In this document: in pieces, positions 1 to 8,472 of the stretch | Layout of the letters: each line of letters begins with the position of its first letter | Numbering within the stretch: the first letter of the stretch is position 1 | Source: JBBQVZ01 sp963695975 | Lineage (GTDB): Bacteria; Actinomycetota; UBA4738; HRBIN12 | NCBI GenBank assembly: GCA_963695975.1 | Contig: CAVOIB010000005.1 | Span: 1-64,000, forward strand | DNA length: 64,000 nt | Reading direction: 5' to 3' | Program-made: the position numbers and the translations under genes | The notes under the pieces: generated by a model | Told to the model about the DNA's origin: nothing | Databases searched by the model: none | Seen by the model: the letters and a program-made list of their open reading frames with translations, nothing else

Positions 1-83
1 TCCGTCAATCGGCCGATAGCCTTGCGACCTTCGACATCGCCTCCGCCACTCGGCCAGGGTTCGAAGGCCGGCCGACCTCCGCA

Positions 84-1028
84 CTAGATCCCCTTCAGGA
101 ACGCGACCGTCTCCGCCAAGCCGTCCTCGAGGTGGGTCCACGGCTTCCACGCGATCGCACTCGAGGCAGCGGAGATGTCGAGGGCGCTCCGCCGGAGCTC
201 CCCGGGCGGCAACGGCCCGTGGGCCGGCTCGCCGGGGAACCCGATGATGTCGGCGAGCAAGCGGTACACGTGGTTCACGCTCGACTCGAGGCCCGTCCCG
301 ATGTTCACGAGCTTGCCGGACCCCTTGTCGATCGCGCGGACGAAGGCGTGCACGGTGTCGTCGATGAACACGTAATCTCGCGTCTGGTTCCCGTCACCGA
401 AGATCGTCGGTGCCTCCTCGGCCAGCATCTTCGAGGCGAAGATCGCGATCACGCCGGCCTCCCCGTACGGATCCTGCCGCGGGCCGTAGACGTTGCCGAG
501 GGCGAGCGCCGTGAAGTCGAGGCTCCGGTAGCGCTGGTAGAAGCTCAGGTAGTCGACGGACACCTTCTTCGAGATCCCGTAGGGCGACAGCGGGTGCGAG
601 CCCTGAGCGGTGGCCTCCTTCGCGGGCAGCCGTTTGGGCTCGCCGTAGATCGTGCCGCCGCTCGCCGCGTAGATCACCTTGCCCACACCGGTCCTCACGG
701 CGCATTCCAGCACGTTGAGCAAGCCCATCACGTTGATGCTCGCGTCGTTCACCGGGTCCTCGAGCGATGGGCGGACGCCCGACTGCGCAGCCAGGTGGAA
801 GACGATCTCGGGGCGATGACGTTCGAACAGCTGCAGCAGGCCGTCGGCCCGAACGTCCATGTTGAAGAACGTGAACTCCTTGCCGTAGCCGCGCGCCTCG
901 GACAGGTTCGCGATCCGGCCGGTCGTGAGGTCGTCCACGCTGATCACACGGTAGCTCTCGGCCAGCAGTCGATCGGCGAGATGCGAGCCGATGAACCCGG
1001 CGCCCCCGGTCACCAGGACGGTCGTCAC
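84..1028 (-). CDS. NAD-dependent epimerase/dehydratase, UDP-glucose 4-epimerase-like
   Basis: A 314-residue extended short-chain dehydrogenase that probably acts on a nucleotide sugar. The N-terminal Rossmann motif GGAGFIGSH lies at residues 8-16, and the catalytic Tyr150-x3-Lys154 pair is in SPYGISKK. A conserved NVYGPRQ segment follows, as in UDP-glucose or UDP-glucuronate epimerases. The GTG start forms a GTGA overlap with the tsaD stop, so it is the last gene of the tsaEB-rimI-tsaD chain. An RfbC-like gene at 44864 suggests the cell makes modified surface sugars, but the exact substrate cannot be read from the sequence. The 83 bases to its left show nothing recognisable. Confidence 0.85.
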   Translation of the reverse strand: MTTVLVTGGAGFIGSHLADRLLAESYRVISVDDLTTGRIANLSEARGYGKEFTFFNMDVRADGLLQLFERHRPEIVFHLAAQSGVRPSLEDPVNDASINVMGLLNVLECAVRTGVGKVIYAASGGTIYGEPKRLPAKEATAQGSHPLSPYGISKKVSVDYLSFYQRYRSLDFTALALGNVYGPRQDPYGEAGVIAIFASKMLAEEAPTIFGDGNQTRDYVFIDDTVHAFVRAIDKGSGKLVNIGTGLESSVNHVYRLLADIIGFPGEPAHGPLPPGELRRSALDISAASSAIAWKPWTHLEDGLAETVAFLKGI

Positions 1029-2032
1029 GACGCTAACCCTAGATTCGGATCGGCGGCGATGTCGAGCGACGTCCGCTCGCCCCGGGCGAGCCTCGCCGCC
1101 CCCACGCACGCGATCATCGCCGCGTTATCGGTGCACAGCTCGAGCGGCGGGAAGAGCACGCGCAAGCCTGCGGCTTGACCATCGCGCTCCATCCGTTCGC
1201 GGAGACGCGTGTTCGCGACCACGCCGCCACCGAGCAGCACGGTCCCGACCTCAACTTGCGTGGCCGCTTCGATCGTCTTGCGCACCTGGACGTCCACGAT
1301 CGCCTCTTGGAAACTCGCGGCCAGATCGGGGAGGTCGATGTCGCGGCCCGCCGAGCGCTCGGCCTTCACGTGCCGTAGCACGGCGGTCTTGAGTCCGCTC
1401 ATCGAGAAGTCGAAGTCGCCGGAGTCCTCCATGGCGCGCGGGAAGCGGATCGCATCGGGGTTCCCGTCGCGCGCCATCGCATCGAGCGCGGGCCCCCCCG
1501 GGAACCCGAGGCCGATCATCCGCGCGACCTTGTCGAACGCCTCCCCCGCCGCGTCGTCGAGGGTCTGGCCCATCACGTCGTAGCGGCGAACGTCGGGCAT
1601 GTGCACGATCATCGTGTGGCCGCCGCTCACCACGAGCGCGACGTACGGCGGCTGGGGCGGGCCGTGCGTCAGGAAGTTCGCCCAGATATGCCCCTCGAGG
1701 TGGTTCACGCCGATCAGCGGACTCCCCGTCGCGAGGGAGACCGCCTTCGCCGCCGCCATGCCGACGAGGAGCGCCCCCACGAGCCCCGGGCCCACGGTGA
1801 CCGCGATACCGTCGATCTCGCCGAAGCCGACGTCGGCCACCTCCAGAGCTTCCGAGAGGAGTGGGTTGAGCGCCTCGACGTGCGCGCGCGCGGCGACCTC
1901 GGGCACGACACCACCGTAGCGTTCGTGCAGGTGGACCTGGGCCGCGATCAGGTTGGCGCGAACGGTGAAGCCGTCCTCCACCACCGCGACGGCGGTCTCG
2001 TCGCACGAGGTCTCGATACCGAGGGTGATCAC
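1025..2032 (-). CDS. tsaD: tRNA N6-adenosine threonylcarbamoyltransferase TsaD
   Basis: 335 residues. It transfers the threonylcarbamoyl group to A37 of ANN-decoding tRNAs, working with TsaB and TsaE, both encoded just upstream. The ASKHA-fold start (GIETSCDETAVAV) and the metal-binding HLEGH motif are visible, followed by VSGGHT and a C-terminal CTDNAAM segment carrying the conserved Asp. The length matches the bacterial family. The GTG start overlaps the rimI stop as GTGA, and the tsaD stop overlaps the epimerase start in the same way. TsaC is not in this window. Confidence 0.97.
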   Translation of the reverse strand: MITLGIETSCDETAVAVVEDGFTVRANLIAAQVHLHERYGGVVPEVAARAHVEALNPLLSEALEVADVGFGEIDGIAVTVGPGLVGALLVGMAAAKAVSLATGSPLIGVNHLEGHIWANFLTHGPPQPPYVALVVSGGHTMIVHMPDVRRYDVMGQTLDDAAGEAFDKVARMIGLGFPGGPALDAMARDGNPDAIRFPRAMEDSGDFDFSMSGLKTAVLRHVKAERSAGRDIDLPDLAASFQEAIVDVQVRKTIEAATQVEVGTVLLGGGVVANTRLRERMERDGQAAGLRVLFPPLELCTDNAAMIACVGAARLARGERTSLDIAADPNLGLAS

Positions 2033-2532
2033 GTGGGGCGAACGCCCTCCGGCAGTTCGGCCGCGATCGCCGAGAGTCGGCGCGCGTACGCCCTGGACCG
2101 CACGTCGTCGGTCCACATGATCAGCGCGTCCTCGTTCAGCTCCTGGTAGTAGTTGCGCCGGATCCCGACCGGGTGGAAGCCGAAGCGGCCGTAGAGGCGC
2201 TGCGCCCCCCAGTTCGAGACGCGCACCTCGAGGGAGATCGCCTGGGCGCCCATCTCGATCGCGTTGACGGTGAGCTCGTAGAGCACGCGCGAGGCCACCT
2301 TGCGACGGTGGTGCGGAGGATCGACGGCGACGTTGGTCACGTGGGCCTCCTCGCCGTAGCAGATCAGGCCGCCGTAGCCGACCACGTCCTTGTCGATCCG
2401 CGCGACCAGGTAGCGACGATTGCTCGGCTCGGTCATCTCGGCGAGGAACAGGTTCGGGCTCCACGGGCGCGTGTAGACCTGGCGTTCGATCGCCATGACG
2501 CCGCGCAGGTGGCGGCGGCGCATCCGGGTCAC
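2029..2532 (-). CDS. rimI: GNAT N-acetyltransferase, RimI-like
   Basis: A 167-residue GNAT protein, likely the acetyltransferase of the N-terminal alanine of ribosomal protein S18. Its position between tsaB and tsaD is the classic actinobacterial and Firmicute order. The acetyl-CoA-binding region is around HHRRKVASRVLYEL, and the C-terminal half has the RimI-like segment SNWGAQRLYGRFGF. I placed the start at a GTG one base after the tsaB stop. An upstream start at 2580 would overlap tsaB by 47 bases and looks less likely. Confidence 0.88.
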   Translation of the reverse strand: MTRMRRRHLRGVMAIERQVYTRPWSPNLFLAEMTEPSNRRYLVARIDKDVVGYGGLICYGEEAHVTNVAVDPPHHRRKVASRVLYELTVNAIEMGAQAISLEVRVSNWGAQRLYGRFGFHPVGIRRNYYQELNEDALIMWTDDVRSRAYARRLSAIAAELPEGVRPT

Positions 2533-2533
2533 C

Positions 2534-3241
2534 TCAACCCTGGGCGCCTCTGGCTCGCTGATCCCAAGCGATCTCCGCATCCGACTTCCTCAGGTAGAGC
2601 GGCACGATATCGAACGGCCGATCGTAGTCCTCACGGAGGAATCGGGGAACAGCGAGCTCCACCAGCGCGGCGGCGTCGGGGTGCGCCACCGCCGGCGAGG
2701 CGAACTCCACCCGGCTCCCCAGCTCCTCGATCTCACGTCGGTACAGGATGGCACCGTTCCCGACGCACAGCACCTCCCCGGGCACCGCCTGCAGCTCGGC
2801 GACCAGGTGATCCGGCTTCAACACCATGTGGTCGGTCTCGCGGACCACCCCGCCCGGGACCGGCCGGTAGACGGAGGCGAACACCTCGCCACGCCGGGCG
2901 TCGACCACGGCAGCGATCCGCCTGTGCGTGTACCGCACCTGGAACGCCAGAGCGTCGAGGCTGGTGATGCCGACGATCGGGATCTTCAGGACCTGGGCGA
3001 GCGTCTTCGCCGTCTCGATCCCGACCCGAAGTCCGGTGAAGAGTCCGGGACCCACGCCAACGGCGATCCCTCCCACGCGCGCGAGATCCAGGTCGGTCCA
3101 GGCAAGGAGCTGCTGGAGCGCCGGCGTGACGGCCTCCTGCCGCGCCCTGCCCGCGATCGAGACCGAGGCCAGGACCTCCTGCTCTGTGCCGATCGCAACG
3201 CTCGTCTGAGGCGTTGACGTGTCGATCCCCACGACGATCAT
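2534..3241 (-). CDS. tsaB: tRNA threonylcarbamoyladenosine biosynthesis protein TsaB
   Basis: 235 residues, a TsaD paralogue that forms the structural partner of TsaD in t6A synthesis. It begins with GIDTSTPQTSVAIG and contains GVGPGLFTGLRVG, both TsaB hallmarks. It lacks the metal-binding HxxxH seen in TsaD, as expected. The ATG overlaps the tsaE stop as ATGA. Its length is typical of actinobacterial TsaB. Confidence 0.95.
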   Translation of the reverse strand: MIVVGIDTSTPQTSVAIGTEQEVLASVSIAGRARQEAVTPALQQLLAWTDLDLARVGGIAVGVGPGLFTGLRVGIETAKTLAQVLKIPIVGITSLDALAFQVRYTHRRIAAVVDARRGEVFASVYRPVPGGVVRETDHMVLKPDHLVAELQAVPGEVLCVGNGAILYRREIEELGSRVEFASPAVAHPDAAALVELAVPRFLREDYDRPFDIVPLYLRKSDAEIAWDQRARGAQG

Positions 3242-3729
3242 CGGGCCACCGTCCAGGGTTGGAGCGCGAGCTCCAGGCTCTCCCACCGCTCCACCCACGA
3301 GGGGCCGCCGGGCGTCAGCACGATCCGTCGCACCTCCCCGGCGGGATCGTGGGTGTTGAGCTCGATCGTCAGGTGATCGTCCGGGAGGAGTTCCTCGACG
3401 GCGTCGCCCCACTCGACCAGCAGGACCGACGCGCCGTCACCGAGCTCGTCCAGCCCGAGGTCGACGACGTCTTGGATGCGATCCAGGCGGTAGACGTCCA
3501 CGTGGGCGATGTCGAGCCGGCCACGGTATTCGCGGATCAACGTGAACGTCGGCGAGACGACGGCGGCCTCGACCTCGAGCCCTCGCGCGATGCCCTGGAC
3601 GAGGGTGGTCTTCCCCGCGCCGAGCTCCCCGGTGAGGATCACCGCGTCGCGCGGTCGCAACAGACCGGCGAGCGCCTCGCCGGTCGATCGCGTGTCCTCC
3701 GCCGTGGGGGTCCGGAGCTCGATCCGCAT
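3238..3729 (-). CDS. tsaE: tRNA threonylcarbamoyladenosine biosynthesis ATPase TsaE
   Basis: 163 residues, the small P-loop ATPase of the bacterial t6A complex. The Walker A motif GELGAGKT is at residues 34-41, followed by SPTFTLIREY and the HVDVYRL segment typical of TsaE. The ATG shares one base with the uracil-DNA glycosylase stop (TGATG), and its own stop overlaps tsaB. This puts tsaE, tsaB, rimI and tsaD on one transcript, as in many bacteria. Confidence 0.96.
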   Translation of the reverse strand: MRIELRTPTAEDTRSTGEALAGLLRPRDAVILTGELGAGKTTLVQGIARGLEVEAAVVSPTFTLIREYRGRLDIAHVDVYRLDRIQDVVDLGLDELGDGASVLLVEWGDAVEELLPDDHLTIELNTHDPAGEVRRIVLTPGGPSWVERWESLELALQPWTVAR

Positions 3730-4376
3730 CAGAACAGCTCCAGTTGTTCCTCGTCGGATGCCGGTGCCGGCGAGCTCGCCTCCGTCCGTGTCGATGAAAG
3801 ATGGCGCACATCGTCGAGCGTGCGCCCGATCGTCTGGAAGTCGTCGCGGAGATCCTGGAACTGCTTCGAACCCTCGCCGCCACCGTGCAGGATGGCCGCC
3901 GGATGGAACGTGGGGATCACCGTTCGGCCGTGCCACGGGAAGGTCTGCCCTCGGAGCCGCGTGATACCGGTCTGCGTGTTCAACACGAACTTCGTCGCGA
4001 AGTTGCCGAGCGTGACCACTACCTTCGGTTGGATGATCGAGAGCTGTTCGATCAACCATGGCGTGCACGTTTCGATCTCGTCCGGCTGAGGATCGCGGTT
4101 ACCCGGAGGCCTGCACTTCAAGATGTTCGCGATATAGACGTCGTCGCGGGTGAGCCCGATGTCGCCGAGCATGCGCGTGAGCAACTGACCCGCGGCGCCG
4201 ACGAAGGGCTCGCCCTGCTTGTCCTCGTGGAACCCCGGCGCCTCGCCGACGAACATCAGATCCGCGTCTGGGTTGCCGACGCCGAACACCACCTGTGTGC
4301 GCCCCTCGGCGAGCCGGCACTTGGTGCACCCGGCAGCGTCTGCGGCAGCCTCGGCGAGCGTCCTGGTCATGGTCAC
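3729..4376 (-). CDS. uracil-DNA glycosylase, family 4 (iron-sulfur type)
   Basis: 215 residues. It removes uracil from DNA. The family-4 features are visible: CTKC near the N-terminus and two later cysteines (ILKCRPP and ETCTPW) that would hold a 4Fe-4S cluster, the active-site block VGEAPGFHEDKQGEPFVG, and the later FHPAAIL motif. After residue ~190 there is a Ser/Ala-rich linker ending in the pentapeptide QLELF at the extreme C-terminus, which resembles a beta-clamp-binding motif. The GTG start overlaps the hydrolase stop as GTGA; an ATG two codons later is the alternative. Confidence 0.92.
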   Translation of the reverse strand: MTMTRTLAEAAADAAGCTKCRLAEGRTQVVFGVGNPDADLMFVGEAPGFHEDKQGEPFVGAAGQLLTRMLGDIGLTRDDVYIANILKCRPPGNRDPQPDEIETCTPWLIEQLSIIQPKVVVTLGNFATKFVLNTQTGITRLRGQTFPWHGRTVIPTFHPAAILHGGGEGSKQFQDLRDDFQTIGRTLDDVRHLSSTRTEASSPAPASDEEQLELF

Positions 4377-5422
4377 GTGCCTTCCTTCTTCGCGCTGCGG
4401 CGGGGCCGGCGCGTCGGAAGGTTCGCGCGGGCGAACACCCTGATCTCGTGGTTCACCTCGGCCGGGCGTTCGAGGGGCGCCATGTGGCCCGCGTACTCGA
4501 TCACGACCAGACGCGCGTCGGGGAGATCGCCGACCAGCTCGACCGCCGTCGCCGGGGGGGTGACCCGGTCGTGCTCGCCGACGACGACGAGCGCAGGAAC
4601 CTTCACGCGCGGCAACGCATGCCGCAGGTCCATCTCCATCAGCCCAGAGAGCCCGTCGGTCCAGACCTCCGACGATGCCTGCTCGGCGAGCCAGACGACG
4701 TGGTCCACGAGATGAGGCGGGGCCTCTGGTCCGAACTGCGACACGCGCGCGACCACGCCCGACAGATCGGCGGGACTGGCGAGCACCGCGCGCCGAAGGC
4801 GATCGACGCGTTTCGCCGCCGACGAGAATGTGCCCACGCGCAGCCGCAGCAGCTCCGTGACGGAACCCATCGCGCCGCGGAGCAGGTTCGAGGAGGCGGC
4901 GCCGATCAACACGACGCCGGCGATGCGAGGACCGAACAGCTCGGGGCGCTGCTCGGCGAGCGCGAGGATCGCCATCGCTCCCATGCTGTGGCCCACCACC
5001 ACGGCCGGCCGGTCCGGCGCCACCGCGTCGAGCACGGCAGCGATATCGCGGCCCATCGCGCGCACGGAGAGGTCGCCCTCCGCCGCCTTCCCGCTCGATC
5101 CATGTGACCGGTGGTCCATCAGCACGCATCGGAAGTCGTCGGCCAGGTCGACCCACTGCTCGTGCCACACGGACATGTCCAGGCTGAACCCATGGGTGAA
5201 CAGGAGGGTCGGAAGCGCCGGATCCCCCGCGGCGCGCACGGTGATCTCCGTGCCGTCGAACGATACGACCGGATCCAGGAGGTCGGGCGGCGGATCGAGG
5301 ATCGGAGCATCGCCGGGATGCGCCGCCCGCCGACGCCTCACCAAGATCCGACCGGCGGCGCCCGCTGCGAGGGCACCCGCCGCCACGCTCGCCGTCACGA
5401 TCGCCGTCCGCTTGCCGCTCAT
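4373..5422 (-). CDS. alpha/beta-fold hydrolase with N-terminal hydrophobic segment
   Basis: 349 residues. The first ~30 residues include an Ala/Gly-rich hydrophobic stretch (residues 8-28) followed by arginines, suggesting a membrane anchor or signal. The rest is an alpha/beta hydrolase: oxyanion-hole THGFS (residues 76-80), nucleophile GHSMGA with Ser146, a late Asp in GEHDRVTPP and His in YAGHMAPLE. The substrate is unknown. It lies between alr and the uracil-DNA glycosylase with four-base overlaps on both sides; a hydrolase here is seen in some actinobacterial alr-tsaE clusters. Confidence 0.88.
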   Translation of the reverse strand: MSGKRTAIVTASVAAGALAAGAAGRILVRRRRAAHPGDAPILDPPPDLLDPVVSFDGTEITVRAAGDPALPTLLFTHGFSLDMSVWHEQWVDLADDFRCVLMDHRSHGSSGKAAEGDLSVRAMGRDIAAVLDAVAPDRPAVVVGHSMGAMAILALAEQRPELFGPRIAGVVLIGAASSNLLRGAMGSVTELLRLRVGTFSSAAKRVDRLRRAVLASPADLSGVVARVSQFGPEAPPHLVDHVVWLAEQASSEVWTDGLSGLMEMDLRHALPRVKVPALVVVGEHDRVTPPATAVELVGDLPDARLVVIEYAGHMAPLERPAEVNHEIRVFARANLPTRRPRRSAKKEGT

Positions 5423-6519
5423 CCCCGGTGCTCCCGCGGCACGCGTTCGCCGATCCTCGAGACGATCTCGTAGCCGATCGTCTCCGACCGCTCGGCCAGC
5501 TCCCATGCCGAGACGACCTCGTCACCTTGGGAGCCGAGGAGGACGACATCGTCTCCGGCCTCGACCTCGAGATCGCCGCAATCGACGATGAGTTGGTCCA
5601 TGGTCACGCTCCCTGCCACACGGCACCGACGGCCGCGGATCAGCACGTCCGCCCGCGACGACAGCAGCCGAGGGTAGCCGTCGGCGTAGCCCACCGGCAC
5701 GGTCGCCACGTTGGCATCGCCTCCCAGGCGGTAGTGATGCCCGTACGAGACGGGCTCCCCGGCGGGCAAGCGCTTGATCATGGTCACCTCTGACCGCCAC
5801 GCCAAGGCGGGCCGGAGGCCCATGGAGACGCCGACGCCGGGCGCCGGTTCGAGCCCCATCACGGCGATCCCGCAACGGACCAGATCCAGGTGGGTCTCGG
5901 GATACAGCATCGTCGCCCCGCTGTTGGCCGCGTGAAGGATCCCGGGGGCGTGTCCCGCGGCCCTCGCCCGCTCGCTCGCAAGGATGAATCGTTCGATCTG
6001 CTCCCGCGTGGTCGCCTCGTCCTCGGCCGAACTGGCGAGGTGGGTCCAGAGCCCGTCGAGCGCGAAGCCAGCCTCGGCCACATGATCGAGGTAGGCGTTC
6101 AGCGACTCGGGCGGGTACACGCCGACTCGGTGCATGCCGGTGTCGACCTTCACGTGGACACCGATCCGGCGCCCTTCAGATGCCGCGGCGAGCCGCCGGA
6201 GCCCCGCCTCGGTGTACAACGAGGGCGTGAGGCCCGCACGCAGAGCCTCCCCTTCCGATCCCGTCGGGAACTCCGATAGCACCAAGACCGGGGCCTCGAC
6301 CCCCGCCTCGCGCAGGGCCTGGCCCTCCTCCACCAAGGCCACACCGATCCACGTGGCGCCGGCCTCGAGCGCCGCTCGCGCAACCTCCACGGCGCCGTGC
6401 CCGTAGGCGTTCGCCTTCACCACGGCCATCAGCTCGCTACGCGCCGGCTTCATCAGACGGACGTTGTGTCGCACCGCGTCGAGGTTCACCTCCACGACGG
6501 TCGGGCGCAGACGCGTCAC
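5419..6519 (-). CDS. alr: alanine racemase
   Basis: 366 residues. It makes D-alanine for peptidoglycan using PLP. The PLP lysine is Lys35 in AVVKANAYGHG. The HVKVDTGMHRVG segment and the later SYGHHYRLGG (catalytic Tyr region) are typical, and the length is normal. The GTG start overlaps the stop of the upstream NAD(P)HX repair gene as GTGA, and its stop overlaps the hydrolase. The neighbours acpS, glmS and glmM make this a cell-envelope precursor cluster. Confidence 0.97.
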   Translation of the reverse strand: MTRLRPTVVEVNLDAVRHNVRLMKPARSELMAVVKANAYGHGAVEVARAALEAGATWIGVALVEEGQALREAGVEAPVLVLSEFPTGSEGEALRAGLTPSLYTEAGLRRLAAASEGRRIGVHVKVDTGMHRVGVYPPESLNAYLDHVAEAGFALDGLWTHLASSAEDEATTREQIERFILASERARAAGHAPGILHAANSGATMLYPETHLDLVRCGIAVMGLEPAPGVGVSMGLRPALAWRSEVTMIKRLPAGEPVSYGHHYRLGGDANVATVPVGYADGYPRLLSSRADVLIRGRRCRVAGSVTMDQLIVDCGDLEVEAGDDVVLLGSQGDEVVSAWELAERSETIGYEIVSRIGERVPREHRG

Positions 6520-8051
6520 ACGTCCCTCGACACGGTGGCGACCGCCTCCGGAAGCTGCGCGACGATGTCCGACGCGAGCGTCCCCTCGCCGAGGCGACGG
6601 CCGGCGAAGATCCCCGCGAGCCCGTGCACGTAGGCCCCGGCCGAGCCGGCGTCGAAAGCGTCGAGGCCACGGGCGAGCAAAGCGCCGATCACACCGGTCA
6701 AGACGTCTCCGGACCCCGCCGTCGCGAGCACCGGTCCGCCCGTCGGGTTGATCCGCACGGTCCCGTCGGGAGCGGCCACCACGGTGCGGCTCCCCTTGAG
6801 GAGCGTCACCGCACCCGTTCGGGCAGCGAGCTCCCTTACGCACCGCAGCCGGTCGTCGGCGAGCTCGTGGGCCGACGCTTCGGAGAGCCTCCCGAACTCC
6901 CCGGCGTGGGGCGTGAGGACCGTGTCGGCCTTCCGGTCGGCCAGCAGCTCGGCACGACCCGCGAACGCGTTGAGTCCGTCGGCGTCGAGGACGAATGGGA
7001 CCGGACACGACCCGACGAGCTCGCGCACGAAGCCGCTGGTGTCGTCGTCCGTGGACAACCCGGGCCCGATCGCAAGCGCATCTGCGCCTTCCAATTGCCC
7101 GAGCGCCTGGTCGAGAGCGGTTGCCGAGATGGTTCCGGCGGCCGTCTCCGCGAGGGGCACGAACGTCGTTTCGATCAGTTCCGCCTGGACGATCGGGAGG
7201 ATCCCCGCGGGCACGAGCACCTGGATCAACCCCGCGCCGAGACGGCCGGCCGCCTCGGCGATCAGCCGGACGGCGCCGGTCATGCCGCGCGATCCTGCGA
7301 CGACCACCAACACGCCGGTCGCGCGTTTGTGCGTCTCGGCGGGGCGTTGCGGGATGACGCGCGCGACGTCCATCGGTTCCGTGAGGAAGGCGTCCGCGCG
7401 GATGAGGTCGTCGGGGAAACCGATGTCGGCCACGCGCACCTGTCCGGCCCGATCCGCTCCCGGCAGGAGCGCGGCACCGGCCTTCATGGCGCCGAACGTG
7501 ACGGTGAGGTCGGCCTGGATCGCCGCGCCCTCCACCACCCCGGTCGACCCGTTCACGCCCGAGGGGATATCGACCGCCACGATCGGCACGAGCGCGTCGT
7601 TCAGGCCGGTGATGGCATCGGCCCAGGCGTCCTCGGGGATCCCGCGGAACCCGGTCCCGAAGATGGCGTCGATCGCGACGTCGGCCCGTGCGAGCTCTCG
7701 CTCGAGCGCGATGTCCGAGAACGGGAGCACGCGCACCGAGAGTGCCTCCTCCAAGCGGGCGGCGTTCGTCGCGGCCGGCTCACGGAGATCGGAGAGCGGC
7801 TCCAGCGTGATCACCGCGACGCGCACGCCCCAGTTCGCCAGGTGCCGGGCGGCCACGAGGCCGTCCCCTCCGTTGTTCCCCTTGCCGCAGACGACCACGG
7901 CGCGCCTGCCGTACGACCCACCGATGAGATCGACGCACGCCCGCGCCACGGCTCGGCCGGCGCGCTCCATCAGGAGCTCGGCCGGGATGCCGCGCGCCTG
8001 CGAATCGCGGTCGAGCGCCGAGGCCTGGTCGGACGTGAGGATCGGTTTCAC
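6516..8051 (-). CDS. nnrD: bifunctional NAD(P)H-hydrate epimerase / ADP-dependent dehydratase
   Basis: 511 residues, a fusion of two metabolite-repair enzymes that restore damaged (hydrated) NADH and NADPH. The N-terminal ~215 residues are the YjeF_N epimerase, with GKGNNGGDG at about residues 56-64 and AIFGTGFRG. The C-terminal half is the ribokinase-like dehydratase with AGSRGMTGA, the ATP-site segment LLKGSRTV and ATAGSGDVLTG. The GTG start overlaps the acpS stop as GTGA, an upstream neighbour seen in many actinobacteria. Since it is a fusion, nnrE/nnrD or yjeF are all defensible names. Confidence 0.95.
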   Translation of the reverse strand: MKPILTSDQASALDRDSQARGIPAELLMERAGRAVARACVDLIGGSYGRRAVVVCGKGNNGGDGLVAARHLANWGVRVAVITLEPLSDLREPAATNAARLEEALSVRVLPFSDIALERELARADVAIDAIFGTGFRGIPEDAWADAITGLNDALVPIVAVDIPSGVNGSTGVVEGAAIQADLTVTFGAMKAGAALLPGADRAGQVRVADIGFPDDLIRADAFLTEPMDVARVIPQRPAETHKRATGVLVVVAGSRGMTGAVRLIAEAAGRLGAGLIQVLVPAGILPIVQAELIETTFVPLAETAAGTISATALDQALGQLEGADALAIGPGLSTDDDTSGFVRELVGSCPVPFVLDADGLNAFAGRAELLADRKADTVLTPHAGEFGRLSEASAHELADDRLRCVRELAARTGAVTLLKGSRTVVAAPDGTVRINPTGGPVLATAGSGDVLTGVIGALLARGLDAFDAGSAGAYVHGLAGIFAGRRLGEGTLASDIVAQLPEAVATVSRDV

Positions 8052-8422
8052 TCGCGCACCGCCACCGCGAACGCGACCGCGTTCGTCTTCTCGTGGGTGA
8101 ACGTGATCAGCACACGGGTGATACCGAGCGCGTCGGCGCGTCGCTTGGCGTTCCCTTCCAGGACGATCGACGGGGCGCCGCTCGGATGCCGGCTCACGTG
8201 GATGTCCTGCCAACGCTTCCCCCCGTAGCCACCGAGGGCCTTGATCGTCGCCTCTCGTGCGGCGAAGCGCCCGGCGTAGGACTCGGCCGGACGCGCCTTG
8301 CCATCGCAGTACGCGCGCTCCTCAGCCGTGAACACCCGTTCTCGGAGCGTGTCGTGGCGCGCGATCGCCCGCTCCATCCGCGCGATCTCGCAGATGTCCA
8401 CGCCGAGGCCGAGGATCTCCAC
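8048..8422 (-). CDS. acpS: holo-[acyl-carrier-protein] synthase
   Basis: 124 residues. It transfers 4'-phosphopantetheine from CoA to acyl carrier proteins. GVDICEIARMERAI at the N-terminus carries the first Mg-binding Asp, and RFAAREATIKALG carries the conserved Glu and Lys. The length is that of trimeric AcpS-type enzymes. It is upstream of and overlaps the NAD(P)HX repair gene; about 50 bases separate it from glmS, so it may be cotranscribed with glmS. Confidence 0.95.
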   Translation of the reverse strand: MEILGLGVDICEIARMERAIARHDTLRERVFTAEERAYCDGKARPAESYAGRFAAREATIKALGGYGGKRWQDIHVSRHPSGAPSIVLEGNAKRRADALGITRVLITFTHEKTNAVAFAVAVRE

Positions 8423-8472
8423 GACCCAAGGCTAGACGAACCGGACCGGGGAGGACCTACGCCGTCGTCGGG

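Noticed and set aside
1..83. tRNA-like GGTTCGA near the left edge
   Set aside because: Only a T-loop-like heptamer; no acceptor, D or anticodon arms can be formed in the available sequence.
132..1178. Plus-strand open frame opposite the sugar epimerase
   Set aside because: Shadow of the minus-strand Rossmann-fold gene; no ribosome-binding site and no recognisable domain.
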